This document shows positions 8,528 to 17,048 of a DNA stretch of 64,000 bases, one piece after another. The position numbers and the translations under genes are program-made. The number at the start of each line of letters is the position of its first letter. The first letter of the stretch is position 1. The DNA is from Paraburkholderia sp. BL10I2N1 (GTDB taxonomy: Bacteria > Pseudomonadota > Gammaproteobacteria > Burkholderiales > Burkholderiaceae), in assembly GCF_004361815.1 (NCBI RefSeq), contig NZ_SNWA01000001.1, positions 3,286,001 through 3,350,000 on the forward strand. Reading direction: 5' to 3'. Under the pieces are notes generated by a model. It searched no databases, had not been told where the DNA came from, and was given only the letters and a program-made list of their open reading frames with translations.

Positions 8528-9517
8528 CTGGGCATCTCGACCTTGCGTGATCGGGTGTGCATGACAGCAGCAATGCTGGTGCTCGAACCGATCTTCGAAG
8601 CGGACCTTCCACCGGAGCAATACGCTTACCGTCCGGGGCGAAACGCCCAGCAGGCGGTAATCGAGGTGGAGGAGCGGCTGCATCGAGGGCAAACGGATGT
8701 CGTTGACGCTGACCTTGCGGACTACTTCGGCAGTATTCCCGACGTCGAGTTGATGTTGTCGCTCGCGCGACGCATTGTCGATCGGCGCGTGCTGCATCTG
8801 ATCAGGATGTGGCTGGAATGCCCCGTTGAAGAAACCGATAACCGAGGTCAGAAGAAACGCACGACGGAGGCCAGAGATAGCAGACGCGGTATTCCGCAAG
8901 GCTCACCCATTTCACCCTTACTGGCGAATATTTACATGCGTCGGTTTGTGTTGGCATGGAAGAAGCTCGGGCTTGAGCGAAGTCTTGGCAGTCGAATCGT
9001 GACCTACGCGGACGATCTTGTGATCCTGTGCAAGCGAGGCAAAGCTGAAGAAGCGTTGTCGCGACTGCGCGAGATCATGAGCAAACTGAAGCTGACGGTC
9101 AACGAGGAGAAAACACGAATCTGCGTGGTTCCAGAAGGCGAGTTCGACTTCCTGGGTTACACGTTTGGGCGGATGTACTCCGCGACGACTGGCCTGGCCC
9201 GTATGGGTATGCGCCCGTCGAGGAAGAGTATCCGGCGCATGGTCGAAAAGGTTCATACGCTGACCGCTCATTCGATGACATGGCTCGATACCACGGAGAT
9301 GGTGAGCAAGTTGAACCGCACGCTGCGCGGCTGGGCGAACTAGTTCAAGGTAGGGACAGTCAGTCGCGCATACCGGGCGCTCGACAGCTATACCTCTTCG
9401 CGGCTGCGTCGGTGGTTACGTAACAAGTACAAGGTAAGACGTCGCAGGGGCGGGAGCTATCCATCCTCGCACCTCTACGGGCACTTCGGCCTCGTTCGTC
9501 TACAAGGTCCTTGGTAG
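8528..9517 (+). pseudogene. Group II intron reverse transcriptase/maturase, 5'-truncated and with an internal amber codon
   Basis: From the IS21 border the frame reads LGISTLRDRVCMTAAMLVLEP, then AYRPGRNAQQAV, VVDADLADYFGSIPD, RRGIPQGSPISPLLANIY and the YADD catalytic motif (TYADDLVIL), followed by a maturase domain. The first reverse transcriptase blocks are missing, removed at the IS21 insertion. At 9341-9343 a TAG replaces the tyrosine expected in the conserved GWAN(Y)F segment. The same frame then continues with a good GIIM-like tail ([35 protein letters not shown]) to a stop at 9515-9517. No domain V hairpin was recognised downstream, so the intron is probably dead. Confidence 0.85.
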
Positions 9518-9557
9518 TGATGTACCGGCTCCGGTTGTCTGGACACGCTTTTGCAGC

Positions 9558-10457
9558 TCAGGCGGCCAGCTTCATCAGCCGTTCCTGACGGGCTTCGAGG
9601 GGTGATTTGAAGCCCAACTTTTCAAGACGCCAGTCGCGATTGTATCGATCCTTGAACGCGATGGCGGCGGCACGAACTTCCTCCAGGTTTTTGAAGATGC
9701 GTCCATGAATAGCCTGTTCCTTCATTGTCCGGTTGAATCGCTCGGCGACGCCGTTGGTCTGGGGTTCGGCGACGAAGGCATAGCTCGGCGCGATGCCCCA
9801 GAACCGGATCTGGTTACGGAAGTCGTCCGACGTGTACTGCGAACCGTGATCCATACGCAGCGACAGCCCGCGGCCCGCATCGGCGAGCACGGAACCGAAT
9901 TCGTCCAGCAGCCCCTGGGAGATCGGCTCGAGGGCAGCAAAGCGGTCGCCAATCTTCGCGGCATGAATGCCGGTACACATGCCGTCGCAATGATCAACGG
10001 CCGAGAAGATCCACACCATGCCGTCGTCCACGGTCGCGATGCGCACGCCGTCGGTGCCCCACATCTCATTCGGGCAATCGGTTGTGATCCGGCCATCGTG
10101 AAGGTTGGGTTCGCCTCGCGCTTGCCGGTGCGGCGACAGCAGGCTGTGCTCGCGCATCAGTCGCAGCACGCGGGTCCGGGAGACCCGGATGTCGTGCAGG
10201 ATACGCAAGCGCGCCCAGACCTTGCGATGCCCCTCGCCGATGAAGGGGGAAGCCACCAGATCGTCGCGGATGGCCTTCAGCAGGTCAGCATCGGGCATCT
10301 TCGGTTTCGGGCCGCGGCGGCCCGGGATGATCGGCACCACGTTGTCCGCTGTCCTCGCGCGGACAGCATAGATCGTCGAGCGGGGGAATCCGAGCACCTG
10401 GCAAACCCGTTGCAATCCAAAGGGCTTGTTCGCACTAACGGAGATCGCGCGGCTCAT
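9558..10457 (-). CDS. IS3-family transposase OrfB (DDE integrase)
   Basis: The 299-residue product has the rve integrase layout: an HTH_21-like segment (HRKVWARLRILHDIRVSRTRVLRLMRE) and DDE residues in EMWGTDGVRI, MDHGSQYTSDDF and GVAERFNRTMKEQ. The C-terminal YNRDWRLEKLGFKSPLEAR is typical of IS3. It begins with an ATG that overlaps the orfA stop (ATGA), implying coupled translation or the frameshift fusion typical of IS3. All catalytic residues are present. Confidence 0.92.
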   Translation of the reverse strand: MSRAISVSANKPFGLQRVCQVLGFPRSTIYAVRARTADNVVPIIPGRRGPKPKMPDADLLKAIRDDLVASPFIGEGHRKVWARLRILHDIRVSRTRVLRLMREHSLLSPHRQARGEPNLHDGRITTDCPNEMWGTDGVRIATVDDGMVWIFSAVDHCDGMCTGIHAAKIGDRFAALEPISQGLLDEFGSVLADAGRGLSLRMDHGSQYTSDDFRNQIRFWGIAPSYAFVAEPQTNGVAERFNRTMKEQAIHGRIFKNLEEVRAAAIAFKDRYNRDWRLEKLGFKSPLEARQERLMKLAA

Positions 10458-10843
10458 GTCGACGATCTCCGAGCGGTCAAAGGGCGACGGGCCTGCAGTT
10501 CACGTTCCTTGCGCAGGATCTCGTTTTCCATAGACAACTCGCCGACGCGCCGCACGGCGTCATTGAGCCGGGCTTCCAGGGGATCGCTGGTGCGTGCCTT
10601 CAGGCCGGCCTCCATGCCGGCCAGTGCCAGCTCACGCCATTGCTTGAGCACGGCGATCGTCACACCGACTTCACGGGACACGGCGTCGACGGGTTCGCCA
10701 CGCAGCAACCGAAGCACCACGCCGCGTTTGCGACCGGTCGACCAACGCTTGACTTCGGCGGCGCCAGAGGCGCTTCCAGTCGCGCTACGCGCTCCTTCCA
10801 GCGCCTCTGGCGCAACCCCGTTTACATCTGTTTTCTTCAACAT
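10454..10843 (-). CDS. IS3-family OrfA (helix-turn-helix)
   Basis: The product, about 129 residues, carries a helix-turn-helix (GVVLRLLRGEPVDAVSREVGVTIAVLKQWRE) and a C-terminal leucine-zipper-like heptad region (VRRVGELSMENEILRKEREL), as in IS2/IS3 OrfA proteins that bind the element ends. The ATG at 10843 has a GGAG seven bases upstream. The opening residues are low in complexity. Confidence 0.88.
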   Translation of the reverse strand: MLKKTDVNGVAPEALEGARSATGSASGAAEVKRWSTGRKRGVVLRLLRGEPVDAVSREVGVTIAVLKQWRELALAGMEAGLKARTSDPLEARLNDAVRRVGELSMENEILRKERELQARRPLTARRSST

Positions 10844-10966
10844 CAACAACTCCAGTTTGGGACCCACGTTTTACCCCAAATCTGTGTCCAGAAAAACAGG
10901 AGGCGCGGCAGTCCTTGGTAGTGACTTGCCGTGTACGAAGGCGTGATGTCTTGTCCGAGAGCCCAG

Positions 10967-11052
10967 TGCGATATGTGGTGTTGGCTCAAATGTGGTCTTG
11001 TGGCGCCCGAGCCGCGATCCTGACTGGATCAGGGCGGCTGAACGCCACATAA
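10967..11052 (+). repeat. Left inverted repeat of the RIT element
   Basis: It starts TGCGATATGTGGTG and ends GAACGCCACATAA. It matches the reverse complement of 14281-14366 over 86 bases without gaps, with about nine substitutions concentrated in the inner half. The most conserved blocks (GGCTCAAATGTGGTCTTG and GGCTGAACGCCACATAA) are candidate recombinase sites. Confidence 0.9.
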
Positions 11053-11104
11053 ATTAGCGCTGGAGTAGCGTCGGAGATCCGAAGATTGACCCGGAGATCC
11101 GATC

Positions 11105-12352
11105 ATGTTCAGTACGTTGTTTCATTACCCCCGTGTATTGGCTCGTCATCGCAATGGCCCTTCGGCCGATGATCGAGAACGGTATCTGGCCCACTGCGCA
11201 GAAGGCGGCGCAGCCCATTCGACGCTGTTGAGTCTGGCACCTGAGCTTCTGGCTATTTCCCGGCGCATTGTCCTCGACAGCGGGCGACTGATTCTGCCTG
11301 CGGAAGTCGAGATGGCCGCCGATCGCTGGGTTCGTTATCAGCGACGGCATCAGCGAATCGTGACGGGAAGGTTCTCTCGGGAACGGTTTATTCAGACTGC
11401 CACAGCCTGGCTGCGTTTCCTGGGGCAACTGCAGGAGCGGCTACCGGAGGCGCCGCCATTCGTCGATCTGGTTCAACGGTTTGACAGTTACTTACGCGAG
11501 GAGCGCGGCCTGTCGCCACACACGATCCACAATCGATGCTGGCACGTCCAGGCGTTTTTGTGCTGGCTCAGCGAGCAAGGGAGCAGCATCGACGAGATGC
11601 AACTCGAGCAGGTCGACGCCTTTTTTGCATTGAGACAAATGCAAGGCTGGTCCCGCGTATCGATGGCCAGCCTTGCGGGTGCTCTGCGAAGTTTCTTCCG
11701 CTATGCTGGTGAGCAAACCTGGTGTTCGAAGAAACTCGCCGCCGGTATCGAAGGGCCGCGTCTGTTCAGCCACGAGATGCTTCCAGTCGGTCCGAAGTGG
11801 GAAGACGTGCAGCGACTCATTCGCAGCACCGATACGGACAGCCCCCACGATATCCGTGACCGCGCCATTCTGCTGCTCCTGGCAGTCTATGGACTGCGAA
11901 GCGGTGAGGTTGTTGCGCTGACCCTGGACGACTTGGACTGGGAACATGACATCCTTCATATCGGCCGGCCAAAGCAGCGGTGCAAACAGGATTACCCGCT
12001 TGCGGCCGAGGTAGGCGAAGCGATTCTGCGGTATCTCGAACAGGTGAGACCTCATGTTGCTTCACGCTCACTGTTTCTCACCATAAGGGCCCCGTTCCGC
12101 CCACTCGTGTCCACGAGTCTGCACTACCTGGTCAACCGGCGATTGCGGGTTCTGAACATCAGTTGCCGTCATGGCGGACCACATTCGCTCCGGCACGCAT
12201 GTGCGACCCGTCTGGTGGCTGAAGGACTCTCACTCAAGGAGATCGGCGACCATCTGGGCCATCGCAGCGCCTACGCAACACGCACCTATGCCAAGGTTGA
12301 TCTCACCGCCCTCAGGCAAGTTGCAGACTATGCCATGGGAGACCTGCTATGA
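11105..12352 (+). CDS. ritA: RIT tyrosine recombinase A
   Basis: The 415-residue phage-integrase family protein has an N-terminal SAM-like core-binding domain (around residues 130-230) and a C-terminal catalytic domain. Catalytic residues are visible in YGLRSGEVVALTLDDLDW (Arg), HSLRHACATRL (His-x-x-Arg), IGDHLGHRS (His) and TRTYAKVDL (Tyr nucleophile). It is the first and longest gene of the trio; its stop overlaps the start of the second gene (ATGA). Confidence 0.92.
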   Translation: MFSTLFHYPRVLARHRNGPSADDRERYLAHCAEGGAAHSTLLSLAPELLAISRRIVLDSGRLILPAEVEMAADRWVRYQRRHQRIVTGRFSRERFIQTATAWLRFLGQLQERLPEAPPFVDLVQRFDSYLREERGLSPHTIHNRCWHVQAFLCWLSEQGSSIDEMQLEQVDAFFALRQMQGWSRVSMASLAGALRSFFRYAGEQTWCSKKLAAGIEGPRLFSHEMLPVGPKWEDVQRLIRSTDTDSPHDIRDRAILLLLAVYGLRSGEVVALTLDDLDWEHDILHIGRPKQRCKQDYPLAAEVGEAILRYLEQVRPHVASRSLFLTIRAPFRPLVSTSLHYLVNRRLRVLNISCRHGGPHSLRHACATRLVAEGLSLKEIGDHLGHRSAYATRTYAKVDLTALRQVADYAMGDLL

Positions 12353-13284
12353 AACTGCCTGAAGCGGTCGCCGCGTACGTGGCCTACAAACAGTCTCTGG
12401 GGATGCGCTTTGCCACTGAGACGCGTACCCTGAAGTCCTTCTACCGAGTGCTCGGCAACATCGACATACGCGAGGTCGACGCTGATCGTGTCTATGCGTT
12501 CCTCGCAGGCAATGGTCCTGTCACGGCCTTCTGGCATCGCAAGCTCAGCGCGCTGCACGGCTTCTACCGCTTTGCCATTGCACGCGGTTACACCACCAGC
12601 TCGCCATTACCCTTAACGGTCCCGAAGGAACCCCGAACCTTCGTGCCGTACATCTATTCGCGAGAAGAGATGAAGCGTCTACTCGCGGCGACGGCGGATA
12701 GTGAGCGCTGCAATCTGTCGTCGCTGACCTGCCGGACGCTCCTGCTGCTCCTCTATGGTACCGGCCTTCGCATCGGCGAGGCTGTCGGTCTGAATCTGGC
12801 GGATGTGGATCTGTATTCAGGAATCCTTTGCATCCGTGAAAGCAAGTTCTACAGGACACGCCTGGTGCCGACTGGACCGGATCTGACATTGGTGCTGGTT
12901 CAGTATGCCGCCGAACGCAACAAATGGCCGCCGCTCAGTCCCGACGGTGCCTTCCTGCTGACGGAACGCGGACGGCGCCTGTCCAGAGCCGGCGCCGAGT
13001 ATGCGTTCAAACAATTGCGTGAACGCGCACAGGTACATCGTGACGATAGCGCGCGGTATCAGCCACGACTTCATGACATTCGGCACACATATACGGTTAC
13101 CCGGTTGCTCTCCTGGTACCGCGAAGGCGCCGATGTACAACGCCTGCTGCCTCAGCTGGCAACCTATCTTGGTCACGTGGATATTGCCGCCACCCAACAC
13201 TACCTGACCATGACGCCAGAACTGCTGCGACAGGCGAGCCTACGGTTCGAGCGCTACGCCCGGGGAGGTGACGATCATGCGTGA
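12349..13284 (+). CDS. ritB: RIT tyrosine recombinase B
   Basis: The 311-residue protein has catalytic residues in YGTGLRIGEAVGLNLADVDL, HDIRHTYTVTRL, TYLGHVDI and TQHYLTM. A tryptophan-containing insertion (LLSWYREGADVQRLLPQL) sits between the box II HxxR and the LGH motif, which is common in the middle recombinase of such trios. It overlaps the genes on both sides, so the three proteins are probably made together and may act as a complex. Confidence 0.92.
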   Translation: MKLPEAVAAYVAYKQSLGMRFATETRTLKSFYRVLGNIDIREVDADRVYAFLAGNGPVTAFWHRKLSALHGFYRFAIARGYTTSSPLPLTVPKEPRTFVPYIYSREEMKRLLAATADSERCNLSSLTCRTLLLLLYGTGLRIGEAVGLNLADVDLYSGILCIRESKFYRTRLVPTGPDLTLVLVQYAAERNKWPPLSPDGAFLLTERGRRLSRAGAEYAFKQLRERAQVHRDDSARYQPRLHDIRHTYTVTRLLSWYREGADVQRLLPQLATYLGHVDIAATQHYLTMTPELLRQASLRFERYARGGDDHA

Positions 13285-14272
13285 CACAATGCTACTTGGC
13301 CCATGGGTTCGGCGTTTCCTGCTCGAGCACCTGATCGGCGAGCGGAACCTCGCTCGCAACACCCAGCAGAGCTACCGTGACACGCTGTGCCAACTGATCC
13401 CTTTCGTTTCGGGTCGAGCCCACAAACCGGTTGACCGGCTGGCAATGACAGATGTGTCGGCCGAGATCGTCCGGGACTTCCTCTCGGATATCGAAGTCTG
13501 TCGAGGATGTAGCGTCGCGACGCGGAATCAGCGCCTGGCTGCTGTCCACGCTCTGGCTCGATTCGTTGGCGAGCACAGCCCGGAACATATCCAATGGTGC
13601 ACCCAACTGCGCTGCATCCCCTACAAGAGGACTGCAAGAGCGGTGGTGCCCTATCTCGACAAACCTGAAATCGATGCGCTCCTTGCTTGTCCAGATCGAC
13701 GTACATCTCAAGGTCGCCGTGACTACGCGCTGTTGCTGTTTCTCTACAATGCCGGTGCGCGGGCGGACGAGGCCGCCCACCTGACCATCGGCGATGTCGA
13801 TGTGATCTCCAGCAGCGTGAGCGTTCTCGGCAAGGGGCGCAAACCGCGGCAGTGTCCGTTATGGCTCGACACCGTGCAAGAGTTGTGCAACCTCGCTGGG
13901 CAACGTCCGCCGCAGGAACGCGTATTCCTCAATCGCTGTGGGCAACCCCTGACGCGTTTCGGCATTCACGCGGTCGTAGAGCGTTACGCCGTCAAGGCGC
14001 GAGCCAAGATGCCCTCGCTGGCATCCAAGCGCGTCAGCCCGCACAGCATTAGACATTCAACTGCGACCCATCTGCTTCGATCCGGTGTCGATATCAATAC
14101 CGTACGGGCGTGGCTTGGTCATGTCTCTATCGATACGACGAACGTTTACGCCGAAATTGATCTGGAGACGAAGGCCAACGCCCTGGCGCGGCTTGCTATA
14201 CCCAGCGATCGAAAGGCGAACAAGCGGTGGGCCAAAGATCCCGCGCTGATGGCGTTTCTTCGGTCCTTGTAG
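13277..14272 (+). CDS. ritC: RIT tyrosine recombinase C
   Basis: The 331-residue protein has catalytic segments YNAGARADEAAHLTIGDVDV, HSIRHSTATHLL, AWLGHVSI and TNVYAEIDL. The ATG at 13277 lies seven bases after a GGGGAGGTG Shine-Dalgarno and overlaps the ritB stop within ATGCGTGA; a GTG at 13268 is a less likely start. It ends eight bases before the right inverted repeat. Confidence 0.92.
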   Translation: MRDTMLLGPWVRRFLLEHLIGERNLARNTQQSYRDTLCQLIPFVSGRAHKPVDRLAMTDVSAEIVRDFLSDIEVCRGCSVATRNQRLAAVHALARFVGEHSPEHIQWCTQLRCIPYKRTARAVVPYLDKPEIDALLACPDRRTSQGRRDYALLLFLYNAGARADEAAHLTIGDVDVISSSVSVLGKGRKPRQCPLWLDTVQELCNLAGQRPPQERVFLNRCGQPLTRFGIHAVVERYAVKARAKMPSLASKRVSPHSIRHSTATHLLRSGVDINTVRAWLGHVSIDTTNVYAEIDLETKANALARLAIPSDRKANKRWAKDPALMAFLRSL

Positions 14273-14280
14273 CAGGTTTT

Positions 14281-14366
14281 TTATGTGGCGTTCAGCCGGC
14301 CGGATCCTGTGAGGAACGCGGCTTGAGCGCCGCAAGACCACATTTGAGCCAGCACCACATATCGCA
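14281..14366 (-). repeat. Right inverted repeat of the RIT element
   Basis: It is the partner of 10967-11052. Read on the minus strand it begins TGCGATATGTGGTGCTGG. Its outer end overlaps a separate 11-bp palindrome at 14363-14394. Confidence 0.9.
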
Positions 14367-14394
14367 TCAAATGAGTTCGATTACATTTGATGCG
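14363..14394. repeat. 11-bp perfect palindrome at the RIT right boundary
   Basis: CGCATCAAATG (14363-14373) and CATTTGATGCG (14384-14394) are exact inverted copies around a 10-base loop. The first four bases belong to the RIT terminal repeat. It may be the target or attachment sequence of the element. Confidence 0.6.
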
Positions 14395-14836
14395 GGAGAT
14401 CTGCACGCTGGGTTCGATGAGCGGGATGTGGAAACGGGGTTAAGGCGAGGTTACTCGGGCACCGCCAGACGAAAGGGGCGGAAACAGACAAACCGAGCCT
14501 ACCGCTACCGGGCCACATCTCGACTCTACCGAGTGCTGTCGATCGCGGTCCTGCGAAGCACGGAGTGAGTATGCGAATTTCATAAGACAGTGATCGGCCA
14601 GGAGGCGACATTCGACCGCAATTTAAACCAGTCCTTCGGACGTCAGCTTCGACCAGCAAACGGCTGTACGCTTGCGAAGGTGGTCGAGAGCGGTCTTGTA
14701 TCGGCGATCGTAGTCACTGAGTGTAAACTCGCGTGATCGGACGCTTCTGGTCCTTCGCAGGCTCATGGGCTTGCCGGCTCACGCGGTTATTCGGCCTGCT
14801 CTACTCCTCAGAGACTTAATCGGAAAAGGGGAGGTC
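14395..14836. other. Gap between the RIT element and the oxidoreductase gene
   Basis: No gene is recognised in these 440 bases. On the minus strand a frame from 14764 starts MSLRRTRSVRSREFTLSDYD and runs about 48 codons; it matches nothing I know. The promoter of the downstream gene should lie near the end of this stretch. Confidence 0.3.
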
Positions 14837-15850
14837 ATGGCAAGAGATGAAATTGTCTGGGGGATCCTGGGCACCGCGAAGATCAACGACAAGGTTGTCA
14901 TGCCCATGCACAGCGCGCCAAAGTGTCGGGTGAAGGGCATCGCGTCGCGATCCCAGGAGAAGGCTCGGGAAGCCGCAGCCAAATATGGTTTGACTGTTGC
15001 ATACGACAGTTACGAGGGGCTCCTGGCGGACCCGGAAATCGACGCGGTATATATTCCGCTACCCAATCACATCCACGTGGAATGGACGATCAGATCCGTC
15101 GAGGCGGGCAAGCACGTCCTGTGTGAGAAGCCGATCGGGCTGGACGCCCAACAGGTTGAACGACTCATCGCTGCGCGCGATAGGAATGGTCGATGCATAC
15201 AGGAAGCCTTCATGGTTCGCACGCATCCGCAATGGTTGAAGGTGCGGACCTTGATTGACGAAGGTGCGATTGGCGAATTGCGGGCGGTGACCGGCGGCTT
15301 CACCTATAACAACACGAACCCGGACGATATCCGCAACCAGAGCGAACTGGGTGGGGGCGGTCTGCTCGATATTGGTTGTTATCCCATCACAACGTCACGC
15401 TTCATTACGAGGTCTGAGCCAAGGCGAGTGGTTGCCCTGATGGAGCAGGATCCAATATTCGAAGTGGACCGGCTTGGCTCTGTGCTGATGGACTTCGATG
15501 GTGTGCAGGCGAGTTTCTTTTACTCGACTCAGACCCATAACTATCAGCGGATGCAATTTCACGGTACCAAGGGGCGGATCGAGGTCGAGATTCCATTCAA
15601 TGCGCCAAGCGATCGACCAACGCGTCTGTTAGTGAGTGAAAACACAAGCGCCGGTGTCGGGACTGATCGCTGGCTGGAACTTCCGGTGTGCGATCAATAT
15701 GGCATCGCAGCCGCCACGTTCGCGGAGGCGATATTGAGTGGAAGCCCACAGGCTGTTCCGCTAGAAGATGCGCGCGCAAACATGCGAGTGATCGACGCCG
15801 TGTTCCGCTCGGGTCGATCGGGCGCGTGGGAGCGAATCTCTGAAAGTTGA
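14837..15850 (+). CDS. Gfo/Idh/MocA family NAD(P)-dependent oxidoreductase
   Basis: The 337-residue protein has an N-terminal Rossmann fold (WGILGTAKINDKVVMPMH) and the family signature EKPIGLDAQQ near residue 100. The C-terminal alpha/beta domain contains GGGGLLDIGCYPI, where the family's catalytic Asp/His cluster lies. Members oxidise or reduce sugars and polyols; the substrate cannot be told. The ATG at 14837 is chosen because AAAAGGGGAGG lies just upstream. It stands alone, without transporter or sugar-kinase neighbours. Confidence 0.88.
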   Translation: MARDEIVWGILGTAKINDKVVMPMHSAPKCRVKGIASRSQEKAREAAAKYGLTVAYDSYEGLLADPEIDAVYIPLPNHIHVEWTIRSVEAGKHVLCEKPIGLDAQQVERLIAARDRNGRCIQEAFMVRTHPQWLKVRTLIDEGAIGELRAVTGGFTYNNTNPDDIRNQSELGGGGLLDIGCYPITTSRFITRSEPRRVVALMEQDPIFEVDRLGSVLMDFDGVQASFFYSTQTHNYQRMQFHGTKGRIEVEIPFNAPSDRPTRLLVSENTSAGVGTDRWLELPVCDQYGIAAATFAEAILSGSPQAVPLEDARANMRVIDAVFRSGRSGAWERISES

Positions 15851-16108
15851 GGTGCTACGCAGGACCAACCTCCGCCGTTCAACGTGCAAGAAGTGCCAAA
15901 GCCAGGAGCCACCGGCGTACGTGTTTGCGACGCCGCGTCCCAGCGAAGGCAAAGTCCGCTGGTGTTTCAATTCGTCCGGTTGGGCCGAGAACTCGCCGGG
16001 CGCCACGGACTTAACTACGATCGTAGGTCGCCGAAAGCGGCCGTCAACGTGGTATCGGGCCCAATGACGGTTGAGGGTCGATTGCTGCTCTAGCCCGCGG
16101 CCAAGGGG
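15851..16108. other. Gap downstream of the oxidoreductase
   Basis: Two frames of about 70 codons overlap here but neither shows family features or a good start. I see nothing I can support. Confidence 0.3.
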
Positions 16109-16267
16109 TCAATGGATCTTTTGAGGCTTCATCGCATAAGTTTCTCGAAGCAACTCGACGAAGAAACAAGCCTCACCGCAATCTGTTTGATTTGCATACT
16201 TCTCGAATGCCGAGAACTGCGCATCGGCCTGGTGGTCGAGTAAAAATTCCTGTTTCCGGCCGAACAT
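16109..16267 (-). CDS. Small unrecognised reading frame divergent from the ribonuclease gene
   Basis: The frame encodes 52 residues (MFGRKQEFLLDHQADAQF... ending YAMKPQKIH) with a balanced hydrophilic, slightly acidic composition and two cysteines. It points away from the secreted ribonuclease gene, about 80 bases from that gene's start. The Shine-Dalgarno sequence is weak and no family is recognised. It could be a real small protein or a chance frame. Confidence 0.25.
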   Translation of the reverse strand: MFGRKQEFLLDHQADAQFSAFEKYANQTDCGEACFFVELLRETYAMKPQKIH

Positions 16268-16344
16268 TGATTCACTCTGCCATTAGCGATACCCTTGAAT
16301 CGTTCGTGGTCGTCGAATGCTGGTCAACCGGAGACAACCATTTC

Positions 16345-16815
16345 GTGAAGCGAGCGTGGGCTTTCTCCTACATTCTCGCCTTGAGCGCGATCCTCGGCGG
16401 ATGCGGCAAGGATGGATCGCGAAACGCTACTCAGGAACCGGGCGCATCCGGGAGTCAGGCGCCGGGTCAGCTTGGGCAGGCCGCGAGCGACACACCCGCC
16501 GCATCGGGCGCGCAGGAGCGGAGCGCACCGGCCTCCGTCACTAAGGCGCAGTTGCCGGTGGAAGCAGCCGAAACACTTCGTCTGATTAAAGCGGGCGGCC
16601 CTTTTCCTTTTGGCGAGGACGGTGTCTTGTTCCGCAACAGCGCGGTATTGCTGCCGCAGCATCCGCGCGGCTACTACCACGCATACACAGTTCGCACGCC
16701 TGGCTCGGCGGATCGCGGGCAGCGCCGCATCGTATGTGGTGGACCGCGCAAGCAGACCGGCGACTGCTACTACACCGACGATTACTACGCCAGTTTCAAA
16801 CGCATTGCGGAGTAA
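16345..16815 (+). CDS. Secreted lipoprotein ribonuclease (N1/T1/Sa-like)
   Basis: The 156-residue product starts at a GTG, followed by a signal peptide with lipobox ILGGC, then a low-complexity Gly/Ser/Ala/Gln linker (about residues 28-70). The C-terminal microbial ribonuclease domain reads EAAETLRLIKAGGPFPFGEDG, RNSAVLLPQHPRGYYHAYTV, RRIVCGGP and CYYTDDYYASFKRI, following the Streptomyces RNase Sa/barnase pattern of guanyl-specific ribonucleases. An outer-envelope or secreted nuclease is expected. No barstar-type inhibitor gene is visible next to it. A hairpin terminator follows. Confidence 0.8.
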   Translation: MKRAWAFSYILALSAILGGCGKDGSRNATQEPGASGSQAPGQLGQAASDTPAASGAQERSAPASVTKAQLPVEAAETLRLIKAGGPFPFGEDGVLFRNSAVLLPQHPRGYYHAYTVRTPGSADRGQRRIVCGGPRKQTGDCYYTDDYYASFKRIAE

Positions 16816-16832
16816 CTTGAACCAATGAAAAC

Positions 16833-16875
16833 GCCCCGGGCCTCCTATAAAGGAGACGCCGGGGCATTGTGTTTT
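16833..16875 (+). terminator. Rho-independent-type terminator after the ribonuclease gene
   Basis: GCCCCGG (16833-16839) pairs with CCGGGGC (16859-16865), and the stem extends through CCTCCT/AGGAG. An interrupted U-rich tract (ATTGTGTTTT) follows, 17 bases after the stop codon. Confidence 0.75.
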
Positions 16876-17048
16876 CAGAGACCGTGCTGCGATGGCACGA
16901 TCAGCGGCAGAGGTAACGTGCACCGTCTTTTGCCGCTCCTTCCCACTCGTATTCGGTCAGTTTCGGCCATTCAAGCCCCTCTCCTGGATTGTCGACAATC
17001 GAGCCGCCAAACGCGAACCGCTTGACAAGTTTCCATCGGCGAGTAAAA
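16876..17048. other. Intergenic region before the TetR gene
   Basis: No gene was seen. The tetR promoter should lie here, adjacent to the operator-like site at 17049-17066. Confidence 0.4.

Larger units (their letters stand above)
9536..10893 (-). mobile_element. IS3-family insertion sequence
   Basis: The element is about 1.36 kb and encodes OrfA and OrfB on the minus strand. Short terminal inverted repeats share the core TCTGGACAC (9538-9546, and inverted at 10884-10892). It follows the end of the maturase fragment closely. A 14-bp sequence, GTCCTTGGTAGTGA, occurs just outside both ends (9507-9520 and 10911-10924). It does not abut the ends and is too long for a normal IS3 target duplication. 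Confidence 0.8.
10967..14366 (+). mobile_element. RIT element (recombinase-in-trio)
   Basis: Three tandem overlapping tyrosine recombinase genes lie between long imperfect inverted repeats (10967-11052 and 14281-14366). This matches the published concept of RIT elements, found in Burkholderiales and other proteobacteria. The element carries no cargo gene. Both boundaries are defined by loss of inverted-repeat similarity. All three recombinases look intact, so mobility is possible. No target duplication was seen at the edges. Confidence 0.88.

Noticed and set aside
9705..10946. 413-codon plus-strand frame across the IS3 element
   Set aside because: Antisense shadow of OrfB and OrfA, both of which carry clear transposase motifs on the minus strand.
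10967..14366. Integron or Tn554-type transposon interpretation of the three recombinases
   Set aside because: There is no attC array or TnpC-like non-recombinase gene; three consecutive tyrosine recombinases with long terminal inverted repeats fit RIT.
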